Below, piece by piece: positions 42,577-51,079 of a stretch of 64,000 nucleotides of DNA. The DNA is from Umezawaea tangerina (GTDB taxonomy: Bacteria; Actinomycetota; Actinomycetes; Mycobacteriales; Pseudonocardiaceae). The stretch's first letter is position 1; each line of letters starts with the position of its first letter. The position numbers and the translations under genes are program-made. The notes beneath the pieces were generated by a model that saw nothing but the letters and a program-made list of their open reading frames with translations, was not told where the DNA came from and did not search any database. Location of the stretch: positions 310,001 through 374,000 of the forward strand of contig NZ_PVTF01000005.1 of assembly GCF_003002815.1 (NCBI RefSeq). The letters are read 5' to 3'.

Positions 42577-43731
42577 ATGCTGGCGGAGATCGGAAGGTTG
42601 TCCTGGACGCAGCGCCTGTCCGCGGGACTCGGCCTGCTCGTCGCCACCGCGGTGGTCGTGTTCGAGGGGGTGAGCGCGGAGACCGCGGCGACCGGTGCCG
42701 GGCTGGTGGTCACCGGCCTGCTCTCGCTGGTGGCGCTCGCGATGCCCTCGGTGCGGGCGCTGGTGGTGGCGGAGGTGGCGGCCGCCTCGATCGCGTTCAC
42801 CCTGCTGTGCCGGGTGCTGCCCCACGGTCTGGACAACACCTTCGGGGTGGTCGAGACCGGCGCGCTGGTCTGGCTGACCACGCGGTCGGTCATCGAGCTG
42901 CGGCCGAGCCGCTCGGCCCTGGTGGTCCCGCTGCTGTGCCTCGCGGTCGTGTCGCTGCCGACCCGGTGCTTCACGCTCGAACGGCCACAGCTGGACTACG
43001 CCCTGGTGATCCTCGCGATGGGGATGATGTTCGTCGTCCTGCTCGGGATGTACCTGCGGCTGCACGACCAGCGCCGCGCCGACGCCGGAGAGCTCGCCAA
43101 GCAGGCGCAGCGGCTCGCCTACGCGCGGGACCTGCACGACTTCGTCGCCCACCACGTGACGGCGATGGTCGCGCAGGCGCAGGCCGTCCGCTTCGTCTCG
43201 ACGGCGGGCCGGCCACCGGGGCCGGAGCACCTGGACGAGGTGCTGGCCGGGATCGAGAGGGCGGGGGAAAAGGCCCTCACGTCGATGCGCGGCATGATCT
43301 CCGTGCTGCGGGACGACGACCCGGCACCCGCCCGCACCACGCTGGGCGAGGCGGTCGCGGAGCCGGTCGGCCACTTCACGGGTCCGCCGATCACCACCGA
43401 CATCGACGACGACCTCGCGACGACGCACCTGGCCCCCGCCGTGGCCGACGCGGTCCGCCACGTCGTCCAGGAGTCGCTCACGAACGTCCTGCGCCACGCG
43501 GGCGGCGCCACGGCGGTGGAGGTCCGGGCCACGACGCTGCCGGGAGGACTCCTGGAGGTCGTGGTGACCGACGACTGCGCGTCCACATCGGACACCTCCG
43601 GCGCGGGCTTCGGACTGGTGGGCCTGACCGAACGCGTCGAGGCAGCGGGCGGCACCCTCACCGCGGGGCCCGTCGACAGGGGCTGGCGCGTGACGGCGGT
43701 CCTGCCGCTCGCGACGGCTCTGCGAGGATGA
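42577..43731 (+). CDS. NarL-type sensor histidine kinase (HisKA_3)
   Basis: About 384 residues; start ATG at 42577 or GTG at 42568. Four to five membrane helices occupy the first 155 residues with almost no extracellular domain, an intramembrane-sensing layout. The phosphoacceptor is in LAYARDLHDFVAHHVTAMVAQ near 185 (HisKA_3 type). The ATPase shows HVVQESLTNVLRHAGG and GFGLVGLTERVEAAGG. It should phosphorylate the response regulator that starts 7 bases later. With the divergent FtsX-type transporter it resembles envelope-stress or antibiotic-sensing modules. Confidence 0.92.
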   Translation: MLAEIGRLSWTQRLSAGLGLLVATAVVVFEGVSAETAATGAGLVVTGLLSLVALAMPSVRALVVAEVAAASIAFTLLCRVLPHGLDNTFGVVETGALVWLTTRSVIELRPSRSALVVPLLCLAVVSLPTRCFTLERPQLDYALVILAMGMMFVVLLGMYLRLHDQRRADAGELAKQAQRLAYARDLHDFVAHHVTAMVAQAQAVRFVSTAGRPPGPEHLDEVLAGIERAGEKALTSMRGMISVLRDDDPAPARTTLGEAVAEPVGHFTGPPITTDIDDDLATTHLAPAVADAVRHVVQESLTNVLRHAGGATAVEVRATTLPGGLLEVVVTDDCASTSDTSGAGFGLVGLTERVEAAGGTLTAGPVDRGWRVTAVLPLATALRG

Positions 43732-43737
43732 CCCGTC

Positions 43738-44397
43738 ATGAGCATCCGCGTGCTGATCGCCGACGACCAGGAGATGATGCGCTCGGCGTTCCGGATGATC
43801 CTGGACTCCCAGCCCGACATCGAGGTCTGCGCCTCCGTGGAGGACGGCAGGGCGGCGGTCGACGAGGCCCGGCGGCTGCGTCCCGACGTGTGCCTGCTCG
43901 ACATCCGGATGCCCCGGCTCGACGGCCTGGAGGCGACCAGGCTGCTGGCCGGGCCGGGGGTCCTGAACCCGGTGAACGTCCTGATCGCCACGACCTTCGA
44001 CCTGGACGAGTACGTCTACCGCGCGCTGCGCAACGGGGCCTGCGGGTTCCTGCTCAAGGACATGTCACCGGCGCTGCTCGTCGAGGCGGTGCGCGCGGCC
44101 TCGGCCGGTGCGACGCTGATCGCGCCGACGGTCACCACCCGGCTGCTGTCGCACTTCGCGCTGGACCGCTCGGACACGACCACCCCGGAGTCGGCGCCGA
44201 GCGAGCCGTTGACCGACCGCGAGCTCGACGTGGTCCGGCAGGTGGCGCGGGGGAAGACGAACAGCGAGGTCGCCGAGAACCTGTTCGTGACCCAGGCGAC
44301 GGTCAAGACCCACCTGGCGAACGTGCAGCGGAAGCTGGCCGTGCGCAACCGGGTGGAGATCGCCGCCTGGGCGTGGCGGACGGGGTTGTGCTCCTAG
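43738..44397 (+). CDS. NarL/LuxR-family response regulator
   Basis: 219 residues. The receiver has the DD pair in VLIADDQEMMRSAFRM, the phosphoacceptor Asp55 in VCLLDIRMPRLDG, then T and K (ATTFD, LLKDMSP). The output is a LuxR HTH, LTDRELDVVRQVARGKTNSEVAENLFVTQATVKTHLANV. Partner of the kinase just upstream and probable activator of the divergent ABC transporter operon. Confidence 0.94.
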   Translation: MSIRVLIADDQEMMRSAFRMILDSQPDIEVCASVEDGRAAVDEARRLRPDVCLLDIRMPRLDGLEATRLLAGPGVLNPVNVLIATTFDLDEYVYRALRNGACGFLLKDMSPALLVEAVRAASAGATLIAPTVTTRLLSHFALDRSDTTTPESAPSEPLTDRELDVVRQVARGKTNSEVAENLFVTQATVKTHLANVQRKLAVRNRVEIAAWAWRTGLCS

Positions 44398-44405
44398 CCG
44401 GGGAC

Positions 44406-44432
44406 CGGCCCCGCGTGCTCGCGCCGGGGCCG
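44406..44432. terminator. Hairpin between response regulator and convergent hydrolase
   Basis: 8-bp stem CGGCCCCG/CGGGGCCG (44406-44413, 44425-44432), 8 bases after the response regulator stop. Located between convergent genes. Confidence 0.65.
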
Positions 44433-44474
44433 TTGCGCCGCGCGGACCTTTCGCCCGTCACGGGTCCCCGTTGA

Positions 44475-45647
44475 TCAGGCGGCTGCCAGGGCGGTGTCGA
44501 GCCAGTCGAACGTGCGCTGGTGGAAGAGGAACAGCGCGCCTTCGTGGCAGTGCTCACCGGCGCCCTCGTCCTCGCGGAACAGGACCAGCTCCTTCTCGCA
44601 GGTCAGCTCGTCGAGCACGCGTTGGGGCTGGCCTGCGAAGAACTGGTCGTTCTCGGCGTCGAGCACGAGCGTCGGGCAGGTGATCCGGTCGGCGACGCCC
44701 GCCACGGTGTAGGCCTTGGTGGCGTCGACCACCTCGTCGAAAGTGGACACCCCGAAGGTCCACCTCCCGTTGCGCACCACCCACCGGGCCTGGGTGTTGT
44801 GCGCGGTCAACGCGTCGAGGCCCCCTTCCGCCGACGCGGCGAGCCCGGCGACGGCGGTGAAGGGCTCGTGCAGGTCGTAGATGCCGTCGTAGAGCACGCA
44901 GGCGGCGATGCGGTGCTCGAACGCGGCCGCACGCGCGGCGAGGTAGCCGCCCATGCTCATGCCGATCAGCACGAGCCGCTCGCCGTCCACCTCCGGCAGG
45001 GACAGCGCGAGGTCGACGGCGGGGGTGACCACGGCTTCCCAGTCGTGCCGGAAGGTCAGCCCCTGGTCGCGCAGCGGTGCGCCCTGACCGGGCCCGTCGA
45101 AGGCCAGGACGTTGTAGCCGCGGCGCAGCGCCCCCGCGGCGATCGCCGGGTAGCTCTCCTCCAGCGTGGAGTCGAACCCGCCGTGGAACAGCACGGTGGG
45201 CCGCGGCACGCCCGAGTCGTCGACGAGGAACAGGTAACCGGGCAGCGTGGTGCCCTCGTAGGGGATGCGCACGGCGCGGGCCGGGGTGTCGAGCAGCGGG
45301 GCGGCGTCGGCGAAGGTCTGCCGGGAGGCCGCGGCCAACCGCGTGGACTCCTCGTCGTGGGCGGGGTCGTCGCGGCGGTAGAAGTCGGCGACCCGGTAGT
45401 AGTTCGAGGCGCGCAGCAGCGCCTCGCGGGCGCTGACCCGGTGCCCGGCCGCCAGGGCGTCGCGCCCGATGCCCTCGACGCGCGCGGCGGTCGCGGCCCA
45501 CCGGGCCGACCAGGCCGCTTCGTCACCCTCGGGGATCTGCCGGCAGGTGACCAGGACCTCGCCCAGGTCGGCGCCCGCGTAGGCGATGTACCCCGCGGCG
45601 CGCAACGCCTCGAAGGAGAAGGACTCGTCGTCGAAGAGGAACTTCAT
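44475..45647 (-). CDS. FrsA-like alpha/beta hydrolase
   Basis: 390 residues from the ATG at 45647, with GGGAGG upstream. A helical N-domain (ALLRASNYYRVADFYRRDDPAHD) precedes the hydrolase core: PTVLFHGGFDSTLEESYPA, VLAFDGPGQGAPLRDQG, nucleophile elbow VLIGMSMGGYLAARAA, acid VLDAENDQF and histidine GAGEHCHEGA. Same family as the hydrolase at 35383-36651, but clearly diverged. The neighbour is a divergent TetR regulator with two operator copies in between, so it is probably induced by its own substrate. Confidence 0.86.
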   Translation of the reverse strand: MKFLFDDESFSFEALRAAGYIAYAGADLGEVLVTCRQIPEGDEAAWSARWAATAARVEGIGRDALAAGHRVSAREALLRASNYYRVADFYRRDDPAHDEESTRLAAASRQTFADAAPLLDTPARAVRIPYEGTTLPGYLFLVDDSGVPRPTVLFHGGFDSTLEESYPAIAAGALRRGYNVLAFDGPGQGAPLRDQGLTFRHDWEAVVTPAVDLALSLPEVDGERLVLIGMSMGGYLAARAAAFEHRIAACVLYDGIYDLHEPFTAVAGLAASAEGGLDALTAHNTQARWVVRNGRWTFGVSTFDEVVDATKAYTVAGVADRITCPTLVLDAENDQFFAGQPQRVLDELTCEKELVLFREDEGAGEHCHEGALFLFHQRTFDWLDTALAAA

Positions 45648-45669
45648 CGGATACCTCCCGATTGCTGGT

Positions 45670-45725
45670 GGAACGCCACCGTTCCGTTCTATCAGCACCT
45701 GAGATGGAACGCAACCGTTCCGTTC
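45670..45725. promoter_or_regulatory. Tandem TetR-type operators GGAACG-4-CGTTCC
   Basis: Two 20-base copies, GGAACGCCACCGTTCCGTTC (45670-45689) and one with CA instead of CC (45706-45725), 36 bases apart. Each has a 6-bp inverted repeat with a 4-base spacer followed by CGTTC. They fill the 92-base gap between the divergent hydrolase and TetR genes. The second copy ends 14 bases before the TetR start, so autorepression is expected. Confidence 0.85.
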
Positions 45726-45739
45726 GCTAAGCTCGGGAG

Positions 45740-46351
45740 ATGTCCAAGGGTGAAGAGAGCGCACGGCAGGTGACCGGCGGGGCCGTGTTGCGGCGGCAGG
45801 TGACCGACGCGATCACCGAGGCGGCCTTCGCCGAACTGGCCGAGACGGGGTACGCGCGGACGTCGATGGACGCGGTGGCCCGGCGGGCGGGCGTCGGCAA
45901 GGCCGCGCTCTACCGGCGGTGGTCGTCGAAGCAGGCGATGCTGGCCGACCTGATCCGCGGCAAGGTCGCCGGGTCACTGCCGCCGCTGCCCGACACCGGC
46001 ACCCTGCGCACCGACCTGAGGGAGCTGTTCGCGACCTACCGCGACCAGTTGGCCCACCCGCTGGTCACGCAGGTCGGCACCGGCCTGCTCGCCGAGGCCT
46101 CCCACGACACCACCCTCGCCGAGGTGCTGCGGACCGAGGTGGCCGCACCACGCCGGGCCGCGGCCCACGCGGTCCTGCGGAACGCGATCTCCCGCGGCGA
46201 ACTACCGCCCGATCTGGACCTGGAGCTCGGCACCGACCTGCTGATCGCCCCGCTCGCGTTCCGGATGCTCGTGGTGAAGGGTTCCAGCGGTGAGGAGTAC
46301 CTGGATTCGCTGACGCACGCGGTCGAGGCGGCCCTGAAGGCGGCGTCCTGA
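45740..46351 (+). CDS. TetR/AcrR-family repressor
   Basis: 203 residues. The HTH is AITEAAFAELAETGYARTSMDAVARRAGVGKAALYRRWSSKQAML, a TetR signature with the C-terminal domain of the TetR_C_11-like group (LADLIRGKVAGSLPPLPDTGTLRTDL). The ribosome site is weak (GGGAG directly before the ATG), so it may be poorly translated or leaderless. It probably represses itself and the divergent FrsA-like hydrolase. Confidence 0.92.
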   Translation: MSKGEESARQVTGGAVLRRQVTDAITEAAFAELAETGYARTSMDAVARRAGVGKAALYRRWSSKQAMLADLIRGKVAGSLPPLPDTGTLRTDLRELFATYRDQLAHPLVTQVGTGLLAEASHDTTLAEVLRTEVAAPRRAAAHAVLRNAISRGELPPDLDLELGTDLLIAPLAFRMLVVKGSSGEEYLDSLTHAVEAALKAAS

Positions 46352-46505
46352 GCCGCGCCAGGCCGCGGGCCGGGAAAAAACCGGGCCGGGCCGGATGCGC
46401 GTCGATCCGGAAGTGACCTTCCTCCTGGACGGGCCGCGCTCGTGGACCACTGCGCGACCGCCCACAGTGTTCGTGTTGTGCCGCAACGGGATCAGGCCAG
46501 TGGAC

Positions 46506-47510
46506 TCAGCCCGGTGTGCGGGAAGCCCTGCCGTCCTGGTCGCCGAAGGTCCGGCGGTAGGCGGTCGGGCTGGTGCCGATGGCGTTGCGGAAACGGGTGC
46601 GGAAGTTGGCGGTGGTGCCGAGACCGACGCGCCGGGCGATCTCATCGATGCCGGTGTCGCCGGACTCGAGGAGCTGCTTGGCCAGGTCGATCCGGGCGGC
46701 CAGCAGCCACTGGGTCGGCGACACACCAGCCTCCTCCACGAAGCGGCGGGCGAACGTGCGCTCGGACATGGCCGCGTGCTTGGCCAGTCGGGGAACCGAC
46801 AGCTCCTCGCCGAGGTGGCGCAGCGCCCACTCACGGGTGCGCGCGAGAGAGCGGCCGGACGTCTTCGGGACCGCCCTCTTGATGTACTGGGCCTGTCCGC
46901 CCGCGCGGTAGGGCGCGGCGACGGCGAACCGCGCCGCGGTGTTGGCGACGACGGCGCCGTGGTCGCGGCGGACGACGTGCAGGCAGAGGTCGAGCCCCGC
47001 GGACGCGCCCGCGGAGGTCAGGATCCGACCGTGGTCGAGGTAGAGGACGTCCGGGTCCACGGTGACCTCCGGATGCCTGCGGGCCAACAGGTCGGCGGCC
47101 CGCCAGTGCGTGGTGACCGTCAACCCGTCGAGCAGACCCGCCTCGGCCAGTGCGAAGACGCCGGAGCAGATGGACACCATCCGGGCGCCGCGGGCGTGGG
47201 CTTGGCGCAGCGCCCGCAGGGTGGCGTCCGGAACCGGCCGGTCCAGGTCGTAGCCGGGGACGACCACGATGTCCGCTCGGGCCAGTTCGTCGAGTCCGCG
47301 ATCGACGTTCAGGGAGTAGCCGTCGGAGCTGGACACCGTGCCGGGCCGGGACGCGCACAGGGTGTGCTTGTAGTGCTCGGGCAGGACGCCGAACACCAGC
47401 AGCGGGACGCCGAGGTCGAAGGTCACCACACCCTCCAGGACGAGCACAGCGACGTTGGCGACCGCCGTGGGTGTCCGCGCACGACCCGGCATGGCAGAAA
47501 AATAGCACAT
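46506..47510 (-). CDS. GlxA-family regulator (DJ-1/PfpI domain + AraC HTH)
   Basis: 334 residues; the start may also be the ATG at 47492. Residues 15-195 are a DJ-1/PfpI fold with the nucleophile-elbow cysteine in VSICSGVFALAEAGLL. Residues 215-325 hold two AraC HTHs (LSVPRLAKHAAMSERTFARRF and IDEIARRVGLGTTANFRTRFR). GlxA regulators sense small nitrogen compounds or amides and activate nearby genes. It is divergent from a stand-alone DJ-1-like gene only 52 bases away, the probable target. Confidence 0.92.
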   Translation of the reverse strand: MCYFSAMPGRARTPTAVANVAVLVLEGVVTFDLGVPLLVFGVLPEHYKHTLCASRPGTVSSSDGYSLNVDRGLDELARADIVVVPGYDLDRPVPDATLRALRQAHARGARMVSICSGVFALAEAGLLDGLTVTTHWRAADLLARRHPEVTVDPDVLYLDHGRILTSAGASAGLDLCLHVVRRDHGAVVANTAARFAVAAPYRAGGQAQYIKRAVPKTSGRSLARTREWALRHLGEELSVPRLAKHAAMSERTFARRFVEEAGVSPTQWLLAARIDLAKQLLESGDTGIDEIARRVGLGTTANFRTRFRNAIGTSPTAYRRTFGDQDGRASRTPG

Positions 47511-47562
47511 GTTGGCAAAGCAGCCACTCGATCATGTACGCGCTGATCGCTACCGTTTCCCC

Positions 47563-48285
47563 ATGAGCTTCGACAAATCGATTTTCGCCGAACGCCCGCT
47601 CGTCGTCGCCATGCTCCTCTTCGACGGTCACACCGCATTGGACTTCATCGGACCGCACACGGCGTTCACCTGCGCGGGAATGGAGATCCACCTCGTCGCC
47701 GGAGCACTCCGACCGGTGCTCACCGACTCCGGTTTCACCATCACGCCGACCACCACGTTCGACGACTGCCCGGCCCGGCCGGACATCCTGTTCGTGCCGG
47801 GAGGAGGCGTGGACGAGGTGATGCTCGACGAGAAGGCCATCGCCTTCCTCGTCGACCGCGGCGCCACGGCGTCCTACATCACGTCCGTCTGCAACGGGTC
47901 GCTCGTCCTCGCGGCGGCCGGACTGCTCGACGGCTACCGCTCCGCAACGCACTGGGCCACCCGCGACCACCTGGCACGACTCGGTGTCGAGGTGTCGACC
48001 GAGCGGGTGTGCGTCGACCGGAACAGGCTCTCCGGCGGAGGCGTCACCGCCGGAATCGACTTCGGCCTCACCCTCATCGCCCACGTCCTCGGCGAGGAGT
48101 CCGCGAAGCTGTCCCAGCTCGCCATGGAGTACGACCCGAAACCACCGTTCGACGCGGGTTCACCGGAAGGGGCAGGACCCGCGGTGGTCGCCCTGTTCGA
48201 CCGGTTCGCGTCCCGGTTCGACGAGAAATTCGGCGATGCGGTGTCCCGCGTACTCGAAAAGCGATCGGCCACGATGGCGAAATAG
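47563..48285 (+). CDS. DJ-1/PfpI-family protein, isonitrile-hydratase-like
   Basis: 240 residues from the ATG at 47563. MLLFDGHTALDFIGPHTAF and ASYITSVCNGSLVLAAAGLLDGYRSATHWA are the InhA-type motifs, with the nucleophilic cysteine in SVCNGS and ATHW downstream. Isonitrile hydratases add water to isonitriles giving N-formamides. Related proteins are regulators without the HTH or chaperone-like. It pairs with the divergent GlxA gene. Confidence 0.85.
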   Translation: MSFDKSIFAERPLVVAMLLFDGHTALDFIGPHTAFTCAGMEIHLVAGALRPVLTDSGFTITPTTTFDDCPARPDILFVPGGGVDEVMLDEKAIAFLVDRGATASYITSVCNGSLVLAAAGLLDGYRSATHWATRDHLARLGVEVSTERVCVDRNRLSGGGVTAGIDFGLTLIAHVLGEESAKLSQLAMEYDPKPPFDAGSPEGAGPAVVALFDRFASRFDEKFGDAVSRVLEKRSATMAK

Positions 48286-48567
48286 CCGCTGCCACCCGAC
48301 CGGAAGAGCGCACCGCCCATCATTCGGGTCGAGTGCATTTCACGACCGCGTAAATCCGGACAACAAGCGACGTCCTCGTGGTCGGCCACGTCCGTCCCGC
48401 GCTCGACCGAAAAGAACTCCGCGCCCCATTCGGCCACCACACGCGGGAACGGCACCAGTAGACCGCCCATGCGCCCCGCACGGCATTCGACCAAGCACCA
48501 ACCCGGAGCGCTTCCCGGCGGCCGGGTTCGACACCTGTGCGTCGAACCCGGCCTCGCCGCGACGGCG

Positions 48568-49011
48568 TCAGGCGTCGATCTGCCGGACCTCGTGCTTCTC
48601 GTCGGTGGCCGTGATGGCGATCCTGCGGGGCTTGGCCTTCTCCAGGACGGGGATGCGCAGGGTCAGCACACCCGCGTCGTACCCCGCCTCGATGCGTTCG
48701 GAGTCGAGGGTGTCACCGAGGAAGAGCTGCCGGGAGAAGACACCCGACGGACGCTCCGCCACCTGCATCTCCACCCCGTCACCAGTGGGAGTCGGGCGCC
48801 TCTCGGCCTTCACCGTCAGCACGTTGCGTTCCACGTCCAGTTCGATGGCGTCCGGCGACACACCGGGCAGGTCGAACGCCACCACGTACTCGTCCCCCGC
48901 GCGGTAGGCGTCCATCGGCATCGCCGTCGGCCTCGACCACGTTCCCGACCCGTTGAACACCTGCTGCGCCACCCGGTCCAACTCCCGGAAAGGGTCCGTG
49001 CGCATCAACAT
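48568..49011 (-). CDS. Hsp20/alpha-crystallin small heat-shock protein (HSP18 type)
   Basis: 147 residues from the ATG at 49011, with GAGGAGG upstream. N-terminal [17 protein letters not shown], then the alpha-crystallin domain: [39 protein letters not shown] and the GVLTLRIPV box near the end. It is an ATP-independent holdase. It is divergent from an HSP18-regulator-like gene, and the 100-base gap carries repeated ATGACAAC elements, so heat-shock control by that neighbour is likely. Confidence 0.94.
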   Translation of the reverse strand: MLMRTDPFRELDRVAQQVFNGSGTWSRPTAMPMDAYRAGDEYVVAFDLPGVSPDAIELDVERNVLTVKAERRPTPTGDGVEMQVAERPSGVFSRQLFLGDTLDSERIEAGYDAGVLTLRIPVLEKAKPRRIAITATDEKHEVRQIDA

Positions 49012-49077
49012 CCGGCACCTCCTCGTGTGTTTTCGACTGTCGTCAACGCGCACCACTGTTCTATCATGTCGTCCAAA

Positions 49078-49100
49078 CGATGACAACACTCAAGTCATCG
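49078..49100. promoter_or_regulatory. Inverted repeat CGATGAC-9-GTCATCG with ATGACAAC direct repeats
   Basis: Perfect 7-bp arms at 49078-49084 and 49094-49100. The word GATGACAAC occurs at 49079 and again at 49104, the second overlapping the start region of the HSP18-regulator-like gene. A mirrored TGTCGTCC lies at 49067. Likely operator for both divergent genes. Confidence 0.7.
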
Positions 49101-49113
49101 AAAGGATGACAAC

Positions 49114-49695
49114 ATGCCCTCCGGTGACTACGAGACCCTCCGCAACGCCGTCGGCTCCTCCCACGACCTCTCCCCCGGCCAGGTCCTGGCGGCACTGACC
49201 CTGATCCGCGAGCTCCGCGCCGAACTGGCCGACTGGGAACCCCAGCTGATCGCCGCCGCACGCCACCTCGGCACCAGCTGGGCGGACCTCGCCCCCGCCC
49301 TCGGCGTCGCGAGCCGCCAAGCGGCCGAGCGCCGCTACCTCAGGCTGCGCACCTCCGACATCGCCGGGTCCACCGGCGAACAACGCGTCCAAGCCGAACG
49401 CGACCGGCGCGCGGGCGACCGCGCAGTGTCCCAGTGGGCTCGGGACAACTCCGCCATCCTGCGCACCCTCGCGGGCCAGATCGGCGAGCTCGATCCCACG
49501 GTGCACCGCGCACTCGCCCAGGACGACCCCGCGGCCCTGCTCGGCCCACTGGCGGGAGCCCAGGCCCACCTCCGCACCACCCACCCCGCACTGGCCGACC
49601 GCATCGGAACGGTCGGCGAACACACCGACCGCGTCCGCCGCGACACCCAGACCCAACGCGACCAGGCCACCCCCGGCAACGACCTGCCGACGTAG
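49114..49695 (+). CDS. HSP18 transcriptional-regulator-like protein
   Basis: 193 residues, ATG behind AAAGGA. The centre has an HTH-like segment: AARHLGTSWADLAPALGVASRQAAERRYLRLR. A helical N-terminus (VLAALTLIRELRAELADWE) precedes it. No enzymatic motif is present. Genes of this type are commonly found divergent from Hsp20 genes in Pseudonocardiales and named HSP18 transcriptional regulator by that context. The operator-like repeats in the shared promoter support a local role. Confidence 0.75.
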   Translation: MPSGDYETLRNAVGSSHDLSPGQVLAALTLIRELRAELADWEPQLIAAARHLGTSWADLAPALGVASRQAAERRYLRLRTSDIAGSTGEQRVQAERDRRAGDRAVSQWARDNSAILRTLAGQIGELDPTVHRALAQDDPAALLGPLAGAQAHLRTTHPALADRIGTVGEHTDRVRRDTQTQRDQATPGNDLPT

Positions 49696-49745
49696 CCGCG
49701 CCCCGGAACCCGGTGGTACGGCCGTACCGAGGGAGCTGGTCGGCG

Positions 49746-50354
49746 TCAGCGCGCGAGCCCGCGCAGCAACACGTCGACCAGCCGTTGCAGGCTGCGTCGG
49801 AAGGCAGCGGGGGTGACGGAGGCGTCTTCCTTGGCGCCGCGCGCCGCGTCGTAGACCACGCGTGCCGCCTGTGCGGCGGTGAGGTCCAGTGCGGCCAGGT
49901 CGAGCTCGCCGTCGCGTTCGCCGTCCTTCAGCACCTGCTCGAGCACGCGCAGCGACCGCGTCCGCGAGGCGCGGGTGATGTCGCCGCAGACGCGGCTGTT
50001 CTCGTCGAGCAGTTCCGCACCGTGCTCGGAGGACGAGGTGAGCGCGACGAAGGGCGCGAAGCGGGCCAGCAGGGCGGCGTGGAGACGTCCGGCGACCGGG
50101 CCGTCGGAGGTGGTCGCGGCCCGCATCGCGGTGAACTGCTCGTCGTGCAACTTCGCGACGATCGTGCGGAAGATGTCCTCCTTGTCGGCGAAGTGCGCGT
50201 AGACGGTCGGCCGGGAGACACCGGCCGCACGGGCGATGGACTCGATCGAGGTCTTGCGGAGCCCGTCGGCGAGGAACGCGTCACCCGCGGCGTCGAGGAC
50301 GGCCTGACGCGCTTGGGCGCCGCGCAGCGGTTTCGAGGTGTCACTGGTGGCCAC
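49746..50354 (-). CDS. TetR/AcrR-family regulator
   Basis: 202 residues. HTH: AVLDAAGDAFLADGLRKTSIESIARAAGVSRPTVYAHFADKEDIFRTIV. The C-terminal domain resembles the TetR_C_33/TetR_C_7 type (VYDAARGAKEDASVTPAAFRRSL). It is divergent from the SRPBCC gene across 178 bases that include GTTGAC/GTTAAC elements around 50409-50436, a possible operator. Confidence 0.9.
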   Translation of the reverse strand: MATSDTSKPLRGAQARQAVLDAAGDAFLADGLRKTSIESIARAAGVSRPTVYAHFADKEDIFRTIVAKLHDEQFTAMRAATTSDGPVAGRLHAALLARFAPFVALTSSSEHGAELLDENSRVCGDITRASRTRSLRVLEQVLKDGERDGELDLAALDLTAAQAARVVYDAARGAKEDASVTPAAFRRSLQRLVDVLLRGLAR

Positions 50355-50532
50355 CGGACAACCCTAACCGCCGTGTGGACCGCGTGGACGACAACGCGCC
50401 GAAGAACGTTGACAACCTGCCCGACTTCGTTAACAGTTTCCTCGTGACCGTAAAGCAGCCGGATTACCCGCCCCTGCTTCGCCCACTCCCCCAAGGCATG
50501 CGTCGCACACACCCCGAGGAAGAAGGACGGGC

Positions 50533-51057
50533 ATGAACACCGACCAGACGTACGTCACCTGGCCCAGGGCGCACGAACCCGCGGGCGCCGACATCCACGC
50601 GGTGAACCGGGGCGTGACGAGTGCGAGCCCCCAGCAGGTCTGGGAGTGGGTGACCCGCCCCGATCTGTGGCACCACTTCTACGACAACGCCAAGCGGATC
50701 GAGCACCTCGACGGGCCGTGGCCCCGGTTGGGCCTGGGATCGCGGTTCCGCTGGTCGACCTTCGGCACGACGGTGACGACGACGGTCACCGAGTTCGAAC
50801 CGTTCGAACGGTTGGCGTGGACCGGATCGGGCGCGGGCTCGACCGGCCACCACGCCTGGCTGCTGCGAGCCGACGGGGGTGGTGGAACCACGATCATCAC
50901 CGAGGAGACCCAACGCGGGCGGATGGCCCGGCTGAGCCGCCCCCTCTTCCGCCCCAGGATGCTTCGCCAGCACCAGCTCTGGGTCGACGGCCTGGCCCGC
51001 GTGTCCGCGGCGGGCCCGCCTCCACGAACCGGTGCCCCAGCCGATGGGGCCGCGTGA
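50533..51057 (+). CDS. SRPBCC-family (START-like) protein
   Basis: 174 residues, start preceded by GAGGAAGAAGG. Typical SRPBCC elements: VNRGVTSASPQQVWEWVTRPDLWHHFYDNAKRIE and SRFRWSTFGTTVTTTVTEFEPFERLAWTG, then the long C-terminal helix LRQHQLWVDGLARV. The fold forms a hydrophobic ligand cavity. Enzymatic or carrier role unknown. It lies between two TetR genes. Confidence 0.87.
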   Translation: MNTDQTYVTWPRAHEPAGADIHAVNRGVTSASPQQVWEWVTRPDLWHHFYDNAKRIEHLDGPWPRLGLGSRFRWSTFGTTVTTTVTEFEPFERLAWTGSGAGSTGHHAWLLRADGGGGTTIITEETQRGRMARLSRPLFRPRMLRQHQLWVDGLARVSAAGPPPRTGAPADGAA

Positions 51058-51079
51058 TGACGACCACCCTTGGGACCGG

